Assembly: GCA_008086245.1 (NCBI GenBank)
Contig: VSIX01000029.1
Span: 1-64,000 of the forward strand
Source: Candidatus Mcinerneyibacterium aminivorans
GTDB taxonomy: Bacteria; Macinerneyibacteriota; Macinerneyibacteria; Macinerneyibacteriales; Macinerneyibacteriaceae
DNA length: 64,000 nt
Direction of reading: 5' to 3'
A program made the translations under genes and the position numbers. This document shows positions 35,161-43,046 of this stretch, piece by piece. Under the pieces are notes generated by a model, which worked only from the letters and a program-made list of their open reading frames with translations, was not told where the DNA came from and searched no databases. Position 1 is the stretch's first letter. Every line of letters begins with the position of its first letter.

Positions 35161-36285
35161 ATGAAAAAAATTATCGTTTTATTCCTATTAGTTATATTTT
35201 TATTTAGCTGTTCAACTCGAAAAAAAGTTGAGAATGTTGATGCGGAATTAATTGATGTTTGGATACCTGAAAAACTGAGCTTGCGTAATCCACTGGAAAA
35301 TATTGGAATCTATGAAGATAAAGTTTATTACTGGAGTAATAGCGGTAATAAATATTTTTTAAATTTTTATGATTTAAGCGGTAGTAATATTAAAAAACTG
35401 GAATTTGAGATGGGCAAAGGTCCCGGTCAAATCTTTTCAAATAATTCGACTTTCATAAAGAATGATCAAATAAATATACTGGATCTGGCTAGACGGTCTC
35501 TTTTAGTTTTTGATATGAATGGAAAATATGTCGATGATTATAAGATTAACATTAATGATTTTGGCCAGGTTGCCCGAAATCAAAATTATCTATATTTTAG
35601 CGGAATATTAAAGAATAAACTTGCTAAAATTGATCTAGAAAATAATGAAGTAGTGAAGAGTATAAAGTATAAAAATGCTGATTCAATTAAGTCATTTAGG
35701 GATATAATGGGAAAGAAACTTAGAATGTCATCAATTATTATCGACGAAGAGGCAAAAATACTTTATAGAGGTACATCTAATCTGCCCTATAAAATAGAAA
35801 AATATGATTTTAATTTGGAAAAAATTGATGAATTTAAAAGAGAAATAACGGGAAATTTTAAAGACTTTATAATTGAAGAAGGTACCGGAGGAAGCGGCTC
35901 AATTATTATAAGCAGCATGCAAACAGATGATAAATACTTATATGCATCATTTGGAGGGGGACAGGTTACAGAAAGGAAAAATAATAAAATATCTCTTTCG
36001 GGAATTGCAAATGATTATTTTATTTCTGTTTTTGACAAAAAAAACGGTGATTTCCTTTATGAAATTAATGTTCCTTCTATAAGTCCATTAAAAGGAGTAA
36101 CAAAATTATTGAAAGTAACAAAAGATAAATTGTTTATTATGGTGGTGGATTTTGAAGACACTTTAAATGACCTTTTAAAGGATAAGAATTTGAAGGCTGA
36201 AAAGAATGAATTGGAAAGTAGATTTATTTCAAGTGATGTAAAAAGAGCTATTGTTATAGTAAAAAATCCCATTTATCAGGATTAA
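35161..36285 (+). CDS. Lipoprotein with six-bladed beta-propeller
   Basis: 374 residues. Signal peptide with lipobox LFSC (Cys17). The rest reads as propeller strands: NIGIYEDKVYYWSN, FEMGKGPGQIF, NILDLARRSLLVFDMNGKYV and YLYASFGGGQ. This outline is common in exported 6-bladed propeller lipoproteins of unknown function. Strong AAGGAGGT site. A long hairpin after the stop ends the transcript. Confidence 0.7.
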   Translation: MKKIIVLFLLVIFLFSCSTRKKVENVDAELIDVWIPEKLSLRNPLENIGIYEDKVYYWSNSGNKYFLNFYDLSGSNIKKLEFEMGKGPGQIFSNNSTFIKNDQINILDLARRSLLVFDMNGKYVDDYKININDFGQVARNQNYLYFSGILKNKLAKIDLENNEVVKSIKYKNADSIKSFRDIMGKKLRMSSIIIDEEAKILYRGTSNLPYKIEKYDFNLEKIDEFKREITGNFKDFIIEEGTGGSGSIIISSMQTDDKYLYASFGGGQVTERKNNKISLSGIANDYFISVFDKKNGDFLYEINVPSISPLKGVTKLLKVTKDKLFIMVVDFEDTLNDLLKDKNLKAEKNELESRFISSDVKRAIVIVKNPIYQD

Positions 36286-36315
36286 ATCCTGGATTCTAAA
36301 AAATATTTAAAATTT

Positions 36316-36360
36316 GTTGGGTATTGCTAAAGTTAGAATAGCAATACTCAACTTCTTTAT
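36316..36360 (+). terminator. Terminator after the propeller lipoprotein
   Basis: GTTGGGTATTGCTA (36316-36329) pairs with TAGCAATACTCAAC (36339-36352) with one G-U pair and a nine-base loop; a T-rich tract TTCTTTATTATT follows. Confidence 0.7.
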
Positions 36361-36606
36361 TATTAATAAATTAGACTAAAAAATTACAGAATAATTTATA
36401 TTATTTATTCTATTGGGTATTAGATGTTATTATTAAATGTTATTTATTAATAAATAAATTATATTAAAATATAACATTCAAAGAGATAAATATCTGTATA
36501 TATGATTATATCTATCGATATAAAGAAATATATAGTTATAATACACTATTATAGACTATTAAAGTTGTAAAAAAATGATTAATCAAGTTTAATCCAAAAT
36601 AATTAC

Positions 36607-36634
36607 TTGACATGCTTAATTAGCTTCTTATTAT
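36607..36634 (+). promoter_or_regulatory. Promoter of nadE
   Basis: Perfect TTGACA (36607-36612), 16-base spacer, TATTAT (36629-36634). Confidence 0.55.
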
Positions 36635-36733
36635 AAAAATGAATTAAAAGCAACAAAAAAGTGGTATAAAAATTATAAAGATGAAGTTAATTAATGGTGG
36701 AATATTAATTAAAATTTTAACTGGAGGTTCTAA

Positions 36734-37534
36734 ATGTTAAATATTAATGATAAGCATGTTAAAATGATAGTTGAATGGATGAGAAAGCAGGTTAAAAAAA
36801 GAGATGCTGATGGAGCAATTGTAGGTTTAAGCGGTGGAGTGGATTCATCAGTTGTTGGTGGGTTAGTAAAAAAAGCATTTAAAGATAATAGCCTGGGAGT
36901 TATGCTTCCTTCAAGTGGTACGATAACTAAAGATGTTAAATATGCTCAAAAAGCAGCAAATAGGTTTGATCTTGATACAATAAAAGTTAATGTTAAAAAT
37001 GTTTATGATGAATTTGTTAAAACTTTTGAAGATATCAACATTAAAGATGTCGAAAGAAATTATTGGCCACAAACTCATATTCCGACTGATAATCCCCAGT
37101 ATCAAAATATCTCTACACGCTTAAGGATGATGTCTCTTTATCATATAGCGGAAAGAATGAATTATGTAGTAATGGGAACAAGTAATAAAAGCGAAATACT
37201 AACAGGATATTTTACATTATATGGAGACGGGGCAACTGATATGAGACCTATTGGAGGGTTATATAAAACAGAAGTCTGGGACCTGGCAGAGTATATAAAA
37301 GTTCCAGAGAAAATAGTCGATAGACCTCCTTCTGGAGGTTGCAGGGGAGACGAAACAGATAGAGATGAATACGAATTTGGTATAGACTATCAAACTTTTG
37401 ATCAAATTCATGAGGCCATGATAAAGAACAAACCTCTTGATGGATTTGATGATGATGATATAAAAAGAGTGAAGGAACTAATTGAAGCTGCAGATAAAAA
37501 ATCTAAAATTCCAACCTTAAAAGTTAATAGATAA
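36734..37534 (+). CDS. nadE: NH3-dependent NAD+ synthetase
   Basis: 266 residues. Amidates deamido-NAD with ammonia and ATP. PP-loop IVGLSGGVDSSVVGGL, then GTSNKSEILTGYFTLYGDGATDMRPIGGLYKTEVW and the P2 region RPPSGGCRGDETDRDE. No glutaminase domain, so ammonia must come from the cell pool, plausible in an amino-acid fermenter. TGGAGG site. Confidence 0.96.
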   Translation: MLNINDKHVKMIVEWMRKQVKKRDADGAIVGLSGGVDSSVVGGLVKKAFKDNSLGVMLPSSGTITKDVKYAQKAANRFDLDTIKVNVKNVYDEFVKTFEDINIKDVERNYWPQTHIPTDNPQYQNISTRLRMMSLYHIAERMNYVVMGTSNKSEILTGYFTLYGDGATDMRPIGGLYKTEVWDLAEYIKVPEKIVDRPPSGGCRGDETDRDEYEFGIDYQTFDQIHEAMIKNKPLDGFDDDDIKRVKELIEAADKKSKIPTLKVNR

Positions 37535-37549
37535 TAAACTGTTTTCACA

Positions 37550-37590
37550 AACCGGTAGGTTTTCAGGGACCTACCGGTTGTCATTCTATT
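37550..37590 (+). terminator. Strong hairpin after nadE
   Basis: AACCGGTAGGT (37550-37560) pairs perfectly over 11 bases with ACCTACCGGTT (37569-37579), loop of eight, then the moderately T-rich GTCATTCTATTAATTCTT. Confidence 0.75.
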
Positions 37591-37625
37591 AATTCTTATA
37601 CCAATTAAAATAATTTAATTCTTTC

Positions 37626-37654
37626 TTTCATTTGTATGTAATTTTCATTATAAT
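37626..37654 (+). promoter_or_regulatory. Promoter of the DUF3795 gene
   Basis: TTTCAT (37626-37631), 17-base spacer, TATAAT (37649-37654), then AAAGGAG and ATG 37699. Confidence 0.5.
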
Positions 37655-37698
37655 AGATATGTTGAAATTATTTAATTATTTATAATAAAGGAGATGAT

Positions 37699-38187
37699 AT
37701 GGAATTAAGATATGATTCATATTGCGGATTATATTGTGGAGCCTGTCCATTTTTTAATGCAACGGTTGAAGGAGAAGAAAAACTGGATAAATTGTATGAG
37801 AAAATTAAAGAAAATAACAACCAAATTGAAAAATCTGATTTGAAGTGTAAGGGGTGCAAGAGCAATACGCATTCTGCTTATTGTGAAAATTGTGAAATAA
37901 GAGTATGTATAGAAAAAAAAGATTTAAATTTTTGTTATGAATGCGATCAGTATCCGTGTGAATTTTTGAGTAATTTTAGAAAAGATAGTGCAGCTCATCA
38001 TTCAATAATATTCAAGAATCTTGAAACTATACAGATGCTGGGAGTTGATAAATGGATAGAAAATCAAGAAAAAAGATGGCAGTGTGATAATTGCTCAGAA
38101 AAATTTACGTGGTACAAGAAAATATGTGATAATTGTAATAAAGAATTATTTAATGCTGTTAAAGAGGAAGAATTGTTGGAAGAATAA
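37699..38187 (+). CDS. DUF3795-type cysteine-rich protein
   Basis: 162 residues. N-terminal CGLYCGACPFF, then CKGCKSNTHSAYCENCEIRVC and CYECDQYPCEFLSNF form the DUF3795 pattern, common in anaerobes and of unknown function. An additional C-terminal zinc-ribbon-like pair (CDNCSEKFTWYKKICDNC) follows. Probably binds zinc or an iron-sulphur cluster. Monocistronic. Confidence 0.8.
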   Translation: MELRYDSYCGLYCGACPFFNATVEGEEKLDKLYEKIKENNNQIEKSDLKCKGCKSNTHSAYCENCEIRVCIEKKDLNFCYECDQYPCEFLSNFRKDSAAHHSIIFKNLETIQMLGVDKWIENQEKRWQCDNCSEKFTWYKKICDNCNKELFNAVKEEELLEE

Positions 38188-38248
38188 TATCCCGGATTTT
38201 CAAAATTTCTGATTAATTATGGTATTAACTATCATTCCTGATAATAAA

Positions 38249-39160
38249 TTATATATATATTTTTTTCAGGGTTAGTTCATCAAGGTTAAATTTGCCGAGA
38301 TTCAGGTCTTTACCATCATTAAGATATTTAATTTCTTCAGGTTTAAATCCAAGTATTTGTGAGGCTGCAACATCAACAGCAAGTATATCAGTGCTGATTA
38401 ACTGCATTTTTTTTGTTACTACTTTGCTGTTGTAATATCCCGAAGGGCCTCCTCTTACCATTACATTATAGGCATCTACGATATTTAAATCAGGTTTCCT
38501 GTAATTGAAAATTTCTGCTATACATCTGTGTAGTCCATTTCTGTGATAAAACGATCTATCCCACACAATTCCCATAAAATTTTTCATAGCACTGGTCATT
38601 TTTGTTGATCCATGTGTTTTTAATACTGGAATATTTATTAATTTATCAGCAGAGAGAACGAGTTCATGCACTTCTGCAGTATTTAAAATTTTTGTATTAG
38701 CAATTTTTACCTTATTAAAATATTTTGGGCTGGAAGCTGGAACTATTTTAGCTTTTGTGCCACTAACTGCATTTTTTATCCCGCTTACCCTATAGGTGGT
38801 GTCAGCGTTATAAATGGTATGATCAAAAATATTCACCTCTTTCGCACCCAAATCAAGACATGCCTGCAGTACAGTTTTAACAAGTGTTGGATTAGTATTA
38901 CCTCCATCATCGGGTGAGGAATTCCATGAAGCATTTACCTTTATAGCTACTGAATCCCCTTTTTTTATGAACTTTTTTAATCCTCCCAGATAAGGTATTC
39001 CCTTTTTAAACATAACATCAGGGCTGCCTCCCTGTACAGCGACAAGTTCGTAATTATTGCTATTCTGCCCCAGAATAAGTGGAGTTCCGGATACAAGATA
39101 TCCAATTGAGGAAGCCCCAATTATTTTTAAAGATTTTTTTATAAAATCTCTCCTATCCAT
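38249..39160 (-). CDS. DUF362 protein with Tat signal peptide
   Basis: 303 residues. The first residues MDRRDFIKKSLKIIGAS are a twin-arginine signal (RRDFIK) with a hydrophobic stretch after it, so the folded protein should be exported by Tat. The body has DUF362 features: GDSVAIKVNASW, NPTLVKTVLQACLDLGAKEV, LINIPVLKTHGSTKMTSAMKNFMG. Function unknown; DUF362 domains often go with ferredoxins. Last gene of the tatA-tatC operon (49 bases after the fusion ferredoxin), with GGAGGA ribosome site. Confidence 0.85.
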   Translation of the reverse strand: MDRRDFIKKSLKIIGASSIGYLVSGTPLILGQNSNNYELVAVQGGSPDVMFKKGIPYLGGLKKFIKKGDSVAIKVNASWNSSPDDGGNTNPTLVKTVLQACLDLGAKEVNIFDHTIYNADTTYRVSGIKNAVSGTKAKIVPASSPKYFNKVKIANTKILNTAEVHELVLSADKLINIPVLKTHGSTKMTSAMKNFMGIVWDRSFYHRNGLHRCIAEIFNYRKPDLNIVDAYNVMVRGGPSGYYNSKVVTKKMQLISTDILAVDVAASQILGFKPEEIKYLNDGKDLNLGKFNLDELTLKKIYI

Positions 39161-39209
39161 ATAGTCCTCCTTTACCTAATATTTCATATTTTTATTATAT
39201 TCTATTTTT

Positions 39210-40661
39210 TTAAAATGGAAACTTTTCTTCTTTAATTTCTTTTTCAACTTTTTGTTCCTTAATCTGCAATTTTTTATGGTTTTTAAAGGGTTCAACTTTT
39301 ATGGCTCTTACTGGACGTGTTGGGCATGCATATTCACATGAGCCGCAGCCAACACATTTGCTGTTATCAATCTCGGGGGCTTTTAAATTCTTTTTATAAG
39401 CTATCATGTGAACGGCTCCTGTTGGACATATTTCGGCACAGGCACCGCAGGATTGATTTTTAGCATATACTACACATATATTTTTATCTAATCCCGATTT
39501 GCCCAAAGCAGTTTTTTGCTTTTCTTTTAAAGATATGTAAGTAAGAGCATCCGTAGGGCAGACTCTGCTGCAGTCATTGCAAAAATAATCACAAAATGAT
39601 TCTTCATAATCCAAAACAGGATAATTAGCTGCTGGCTGAAGTACATTTGTAGGGCATACTTCTACACATCTAAAACAGTTAATACAATTATTAAGGTATT
39701 TATTTAAAGTATTCCCCCCAGGAGGAAATGTTTTTGTTTTATCAAAGGTATGAGATTGGGGTATAAAATTTTTTATCCTAATTATTCCGGAGAATAATAA
39801 TAAGAAAAAGATACTTCCCAATTTTTTTAAAAAATTTCTTCTATTGACAATATTGTTATCATTCATGGTTTTATTTTGCTTTAAATATTTAAAACCAAAG
39901 CTAATTGCATCGGTTGGGCAAATGGCCATACAGTTAAAACATCGTATACATAATGAATTTTCAATATTTTGTTCTTCTATATTAATGCAGCTTGTTTTAC
40001 ATGTTACTTCGCATTTGCCGCATTCAATACAGACAGAATTTTTTATACTCAATTTCATAGCAGAAAATTTTGATAATATTCTGAAAATAAATCCTGTTGG
40101 GCACATATAAAGACAGAAAAATCTTTTTCTAATGATTAAAGAAGAAAATAATATAGTAATATATAATAGCAGGATATAAACGATTATTGTTATATTGGTA
40201 TCGGAAAAGACTGATTTTATCATAAATGTAATTTTACTTGATATAGAATATGGTTCCAAAGCGGAAGTTATCACTTTAAGATTAAAAACAAATGATATTA
40301 AAAATAATATAAAGACAGAGAAAGATATATATAAAGTTTTCCTGCTATTTATATGAATATTTGATTTTAATATTCTTATCTTGGCATATAAGAATTCAAA
40401 AAAATCCTGTAGTATTCCCATAGGGCAGAAAAGTGAACAGTAAATTCTTCCAAATAAAAATAATAAAAAGAAATTTATAACTGTAAAGATAAGAAAGAGA
40501 ATTGTAAAATTTAATAATAATCCGATTAAAGAAGGCATAAACTGTATAGAGAAAAAATATTCATTGATTAATTTGTTGGATGAAAAATAAGAAATCCCAA
40601 AAAAAGCTAATATGAAAATTATTTGCCAAATTATTCTAAATATCTTAAGATTCTTTTTCAT
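39210..40661 (-). CDS. NapH-NapG-like fusion ferredoxin with internal twin-arginine motif
   Basis: 483 residues. The first part resembles NapH/RdxA: about four membrane segments with the CSLFCPMG and CLYMCPTG loops, then two [4Fe-4S] motifs (CIECGKCEVTC, CIRCFNCMAIC). Residues 273-280 read NRRNFLKK, with Arg274-Arg275, followed by a hydrophobic segment: a Tat signal inside the chain. After it come four more [4Fe-4S] sets as in NapG/MauM (CINCFRCVEVC, FCDYFCNDCSRVC, CVVYAKNQSCGACAEIC, CVGCGSCEYAC). The predicted layout is cytoplasmic ferredoxin, then a Tat-moved extracytoplasmic ferredoxin domain. It overlaps tatC by 17 bases. Likely role: quinol or membrane electron transfer across the membrane; partner unknown. 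Confidence 0.85.
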   Translation of the reverse strand: MKKNLKIFRIIWQIIFILAFFGISYFSSNKLINEYFFSIQFMPSLIGLLLNFTILFLIFTVINFFLLFLFGRIYCSLFCPMGILQDFFEFLYAKIRILKSNIHINSRKTLYISFSVFILFLISFVFNLKVITSALEPYSISSKITFMIKSVFSDTNITIIVYILLLYITILFSSLIIRKRFFCLYMCPTGFIFRILSKFSAMKLSIKNSVCIECGKCEVTCKTSCINIEEQNIENSLCIRCFNCMAICPTDAISFGFKYLKQNKTMNDNNIVNRRNFLKKLGSIFFLLLFSGIIRIKNFIPQSHTFDKTKTFPPGGNTLNKYLNNCINCFRCVEVCPTNVLQPAANYPVLDYEESFCDYFCNDCSRVCPTDALTYISLKEKQKTALGKSGLDKNICVVYAKNQSCGACAEICPTGAVHMIAYKKNLKAPEIDNSKCVGCGSCEYACPTRPVRAIKVEPFKNHKKLQIKEQKVEKEIKEEKFPF

Positions 40662-41388
40662 GACTGTCTCCCCCAGTATTTTTTACAAATTTAGAAATAA
40701 ATACTGTTAATTCAAAAAGTAAATATAAAATTATTCCTACAATAATTTGAGATATTATATCAGGGGGGGTAAATAGGGCAGCTATTAAAAAAATTCCTAT
40801 AATGGCATATTTTCTAATGCTTTTTAAATATTTGTAGGAAATAATATCTAATTTAACAAGAAACAAAAGCAGAATAGGAATTTGAAAACAAAATGCAAGT
40901 ATAATTATTAGAACAAATATGAGGTCAATATATGATGAAAAGTTTAAGAGTGGTTTAATATCATCCTGTGAGGAAAAGCTCATAAAAAATTTTATTGTAA
41001 AAGGAGCCAAAAAGTTATAAACAAAATAGATAGAGAAAAAATATAATAAGGGAGAAAAAAATGAAATCATAAGGAATTCTTTTTTTTCTTTTTTATAAAG
41101 TGCAGGGTAGATAAAAGAGAGTAAAAGAGCTGCGGTAATGGGAATGGTTAAAAGTAAAGATATATAGAAAGAAAATTTCATGTAAGCTAAAAATTTTTCG
41201 TATATTTTGAAAAAGTAAAAATTTAAGGAAGGAAGATTAGATTTTGCAAATGGTTGAGAAATAATTTCAATTAAGTAATTCCTAAATATAAAAGCTATTA
41301 TAAAAAAAAATATCAAAAAAAATAATGAAAATATAACCTTTTTTCGGAATATTTCTAAATGGTCAAAAAAATTAAGATCTTTTCTCAT
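40645..41388 (-). CDS. tatC: Twin-arginine translocase subunit TatC
   Basis: 247 residues, six membrane segments. FDHLEIFRKK at the N-terminus matches the signal-binding FxxHLxExRxR motif, then FIYPALYKKEKKE with the second conserved Glu region, and LFTPPDIISQI. Recognises RR signals. Adjacent to tatA and overlapping the fusion ferredoxin gene. Confidence 0.95.
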   Translation of the reverse strand: MRKDLNFFDHLEIFRKKVIFSLFFLIFFFIIAFIFRNYLIEIISQPFAKSNLPSLNFYFFKIYEKFLAYMKFSFYISLLLTIPITAALLLSFIYPALYKKEKKEFLMISFFSPLLYFFSIYFVYNFLAPFTIKFFMSFSSQDDIKPLLNFSSYIDLIFVLIIILAFCFQIPILLLFLVKLDIISYKYLKSIRKYAIIGIFLIAALFTPPDIISQIIVGIILYLLFELTVFISKFVKNTGGDSHEKES

Positions 41389-41393
41389 AAAAA

Positions 41394-41591
41394 TTAGTTT
41401 TTATTATCTCTATTATTTTTGCTGCTTTCTTCTTTTATTTCATTATCTTTTTCTTCAAAAGAGGAAAACTCTTTTTTGAATTCTCTGTATGCTTTACCCA
41501 TAGACTTTGCAACTTCCGGTAATCTTTTTGCTCCAAATAAAATTAATACAATAAATAGAATAAGCAATATTTCGGTAAATCCAATACTCAT
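41394..41591 (-). CDS. tatA: Twin-arginine translocase subunit TatA
   Basis: 65 residues: membrane helix (about 4-20), FGAKRLPEVAKSMGKAYREFKKE amphipathic helix, acidic tail. Forms the translocation pore. AAAGGAGGT ribosome site; first gene of the four-gene minus-strand operon. Confidence 0.95.
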   Translation of the reverse strand: MSIGFTEILLILFIVLILFGAKRLPEVAKSMGKAYREFKKEFSSFEEKDNEIKEESSKNNRDNKN

Positions 41592-41621
41592 AAGACCTCC
41601 TTTAAAAATTATTTACTATTT

Positions 41622-41650
41622 ATTATAATTTAGGATTTATAAAATGTCAA
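41622..41650 (-). promoter_or_regulatory. Perfect-consensus promoter of the tat operon
   Basis: On the minus strand: TTGACA (41650-41645), 17-base spacer, TATAAT (41627-41622). Both hexamers and spacing are the sigma70 optimum. Confidence 0.8.
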
Positions 41651-41705
41651 TTATGTTGTTAATTATAAAATATTTAAATTTTTTTTAAAAAAATCAAAAA
41701 AACGT

Positions 41706-41733
41706 TTGATTTATCTCAATCTTCTACTATACT
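41706..41733 (+). promoter_or_regulatory. Promoter of the cold-shock protein gene
   Basis: TTGATT (41706-41711), 16-base spacer, TATACT (41728-41733). A leader of about 40 bases precedes the ATG. Confidence 0.6.
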
Positions 41734-41781
41734 TAGTTCTGTAAAGGGAAGTTTATTTTTTTATACGGAAAAGGAGTATTT

Positions 41782-41982
41782 ATGAAAGGTAAAGTTAAGT
41801 GGTTTGATTCTAAAAAAGGCTATGGTTTTATTAAAGGTGAAGATGGACAGGACGTATTTGTACATTACTCAGAAATTGATCAGCAAGGCTTTAAATCTTT
41901 AGAAGAAAATCAAGAAGTAGAATTTGAAGTTGAAGACGGTTCAAAAGGCCCTCAGGCCAAGAACGTTAAAGTTCTAGACTAA
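41782..41982 (+). CDS. Cold-shock domain protein (CspA family)
   Basis: 66 residues. RNA chaperone with RNP1 KGYGFI and RNP2 VFVHYSEI. Standard size. AAAAGGAG ribosome site. The transcript has an unusually long 3' region of about 160 bases before its terminator. Confidence 0.96.
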   Translation: MKGKVKWFDSKKGYGFIKGEDGQDVFVHYSEIDQQGFKSLEENQEVEFEVEDGSKGPQAKNVKVLD

Positions 41983-42144
41983 GTAAATCAATTTTATAAT
42001 TCCTCTATAAAATATGGTAATATGTCGTAATTAAAACGGTAAATTTAAGTATTAAAAATAAATTTCTCTTGCTTACCAGATTTTATAGAATTCGTTTAGG
42101 ACTTTAAACTGAATTAGGAATTTAACTAATTGAACATTTAGATG

Positions 42145-42179
42145 AAAAGGGTGATTTGAAAGAATCACCCTTTTTTTTT
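42145..42179 (+). terminator. Strong terminator after the cold-shock gene
   Basis: AAAGGGTGATT (42146-42156) pairs perfectly with AATCACCCTTT (42163-42173), loop six, then T run to 42179. The A run on the other arm makes it partly effective for the opposing HD-domain gene too. Confidence 0.85.
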
Positions 42180-42186
42180 GTACTTT

Positions 42187-42990
42187 CTATAAATAATTTC
42201 TCTTTTTTGAATTATTGATAGTTGCATATAACTCAATAAAGGGTTTGATGGTGCTAAATTTTATTTTGGGGAGTAATACTTTTTCAACCTGAAATAACCC
42301 TGCTGACTCTTTCATATGAACATTTATTCTTATAGGCTTGTTTTTTCCTTCATCTATTTCAAGTTTGGTTATGGTTTGTGCCGAAAATCGATGGATATCA
42401 CCTGCTTTTGCTTCATTAGAAAGCAGGGAAGGTATTCTGGCGCGTCCTTTTTCCAAATCACATCCATCTGCAATAATAACCAATCCTGCTTCTATTGAAG
42501 TAATAGTTCTATTAGCCATATGTCCAATTATGCCTTCTATTACAGTAGATCTTATTACAGTTCTTTTTTCAATATTTTTAGGGTATATTTTTTTTAATAA
42601 TCTGGTAATTATTGGAATAGATAAATTGACACTTAAAAATTCATGATTATCTCTTCCTATACTCATTCCTATATCATGAAGTAAGGATGCCAGTAAAATA
42701 CTAATTCTGCTATCTTCACTGTTGCCCAGCTCTTCTTTTTCAAGATTAAATTTAATATTTTTATTTTTAAGCAAACCAAACATTATCATGGCATTTAAAG
42801 CTGTTTTTTTCATATGAACCGGTCCATGGTCATTGTATCCCAATCTTTTAATTGAAACGATGTTAGAATGATTTTGTAGTGTTATTATTTCCCTGTCATT
42901 AAAAATTAAGGAAGCAATTTGTTTTGATTTGCCGGATAATTTTGATAAAATACCATCTTCTAATTTATTTTCCTTATATGATTTTTGCAT
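42187..42990 (-). CDS. HD-domain phosphohydrolase
   Basis: 267 residues from the ATG at 42990; an earlier in-frame ATG at 43005 is part of the GGAGGAG ribosome site. Metal-binding residues: His in DHGPVHM, LLHDIG, and His in GHMANR; later Asp in IADGCD. HD domains of this layout cleave nucleotides or cyclic nucleotides; the substrate is unknown. It lies 57 bases downstream of the propeller dehydrogenase gene and may be cotranscribed. Confidence 0.82.
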   Translation of the reverse strand: MQKSYKENKLEDGILSKLSGKSKQIASLIFNDREIITLQNHSNIVSIKRLGYNDHGPVHMKKTALNAMIMFGLLKNKNIKFNLEKEELGNSEDSRISILLASLLHDIGMSIGRDNHEFLSVNLSIPIITRLLKKIYPKNIEKRTVIRSTVIEGIIGHMANRTITSIEAGLVIIADGCDLEKGRARIPSLLSNEAKAGDIHRFSAQTITKLEIDEGKNKPIRINVHMKESAGLFQVEKVLLPKIKFSTIKPFIELYATINNSKKRNYL

Positions 42991-43046
42991 AAAGATCTCC
43001 TCCATTCATAATATTATTAAAAAGTTGGGATTCTGTTAATTACAAA

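Larger units (their letters stand above)
36286..36733. other. 448-base intergenic region, very AT-rich
   Basis: Contains the terminator hairpin of the propeller lipoprotein on the left, the nadE promoter on the right, and between them about 250 bases of almost pure A/T with short self-complementary words (for example TATCGATA). I see no open frame or RNA gene. Confidence 0.55.

Noticed and set aside
36361-36600. Replication origin or centromere-like AT-rich repeat
   Set aside because: The stretch is AT-rich without DnaA boxes or regular iterons that I could find.
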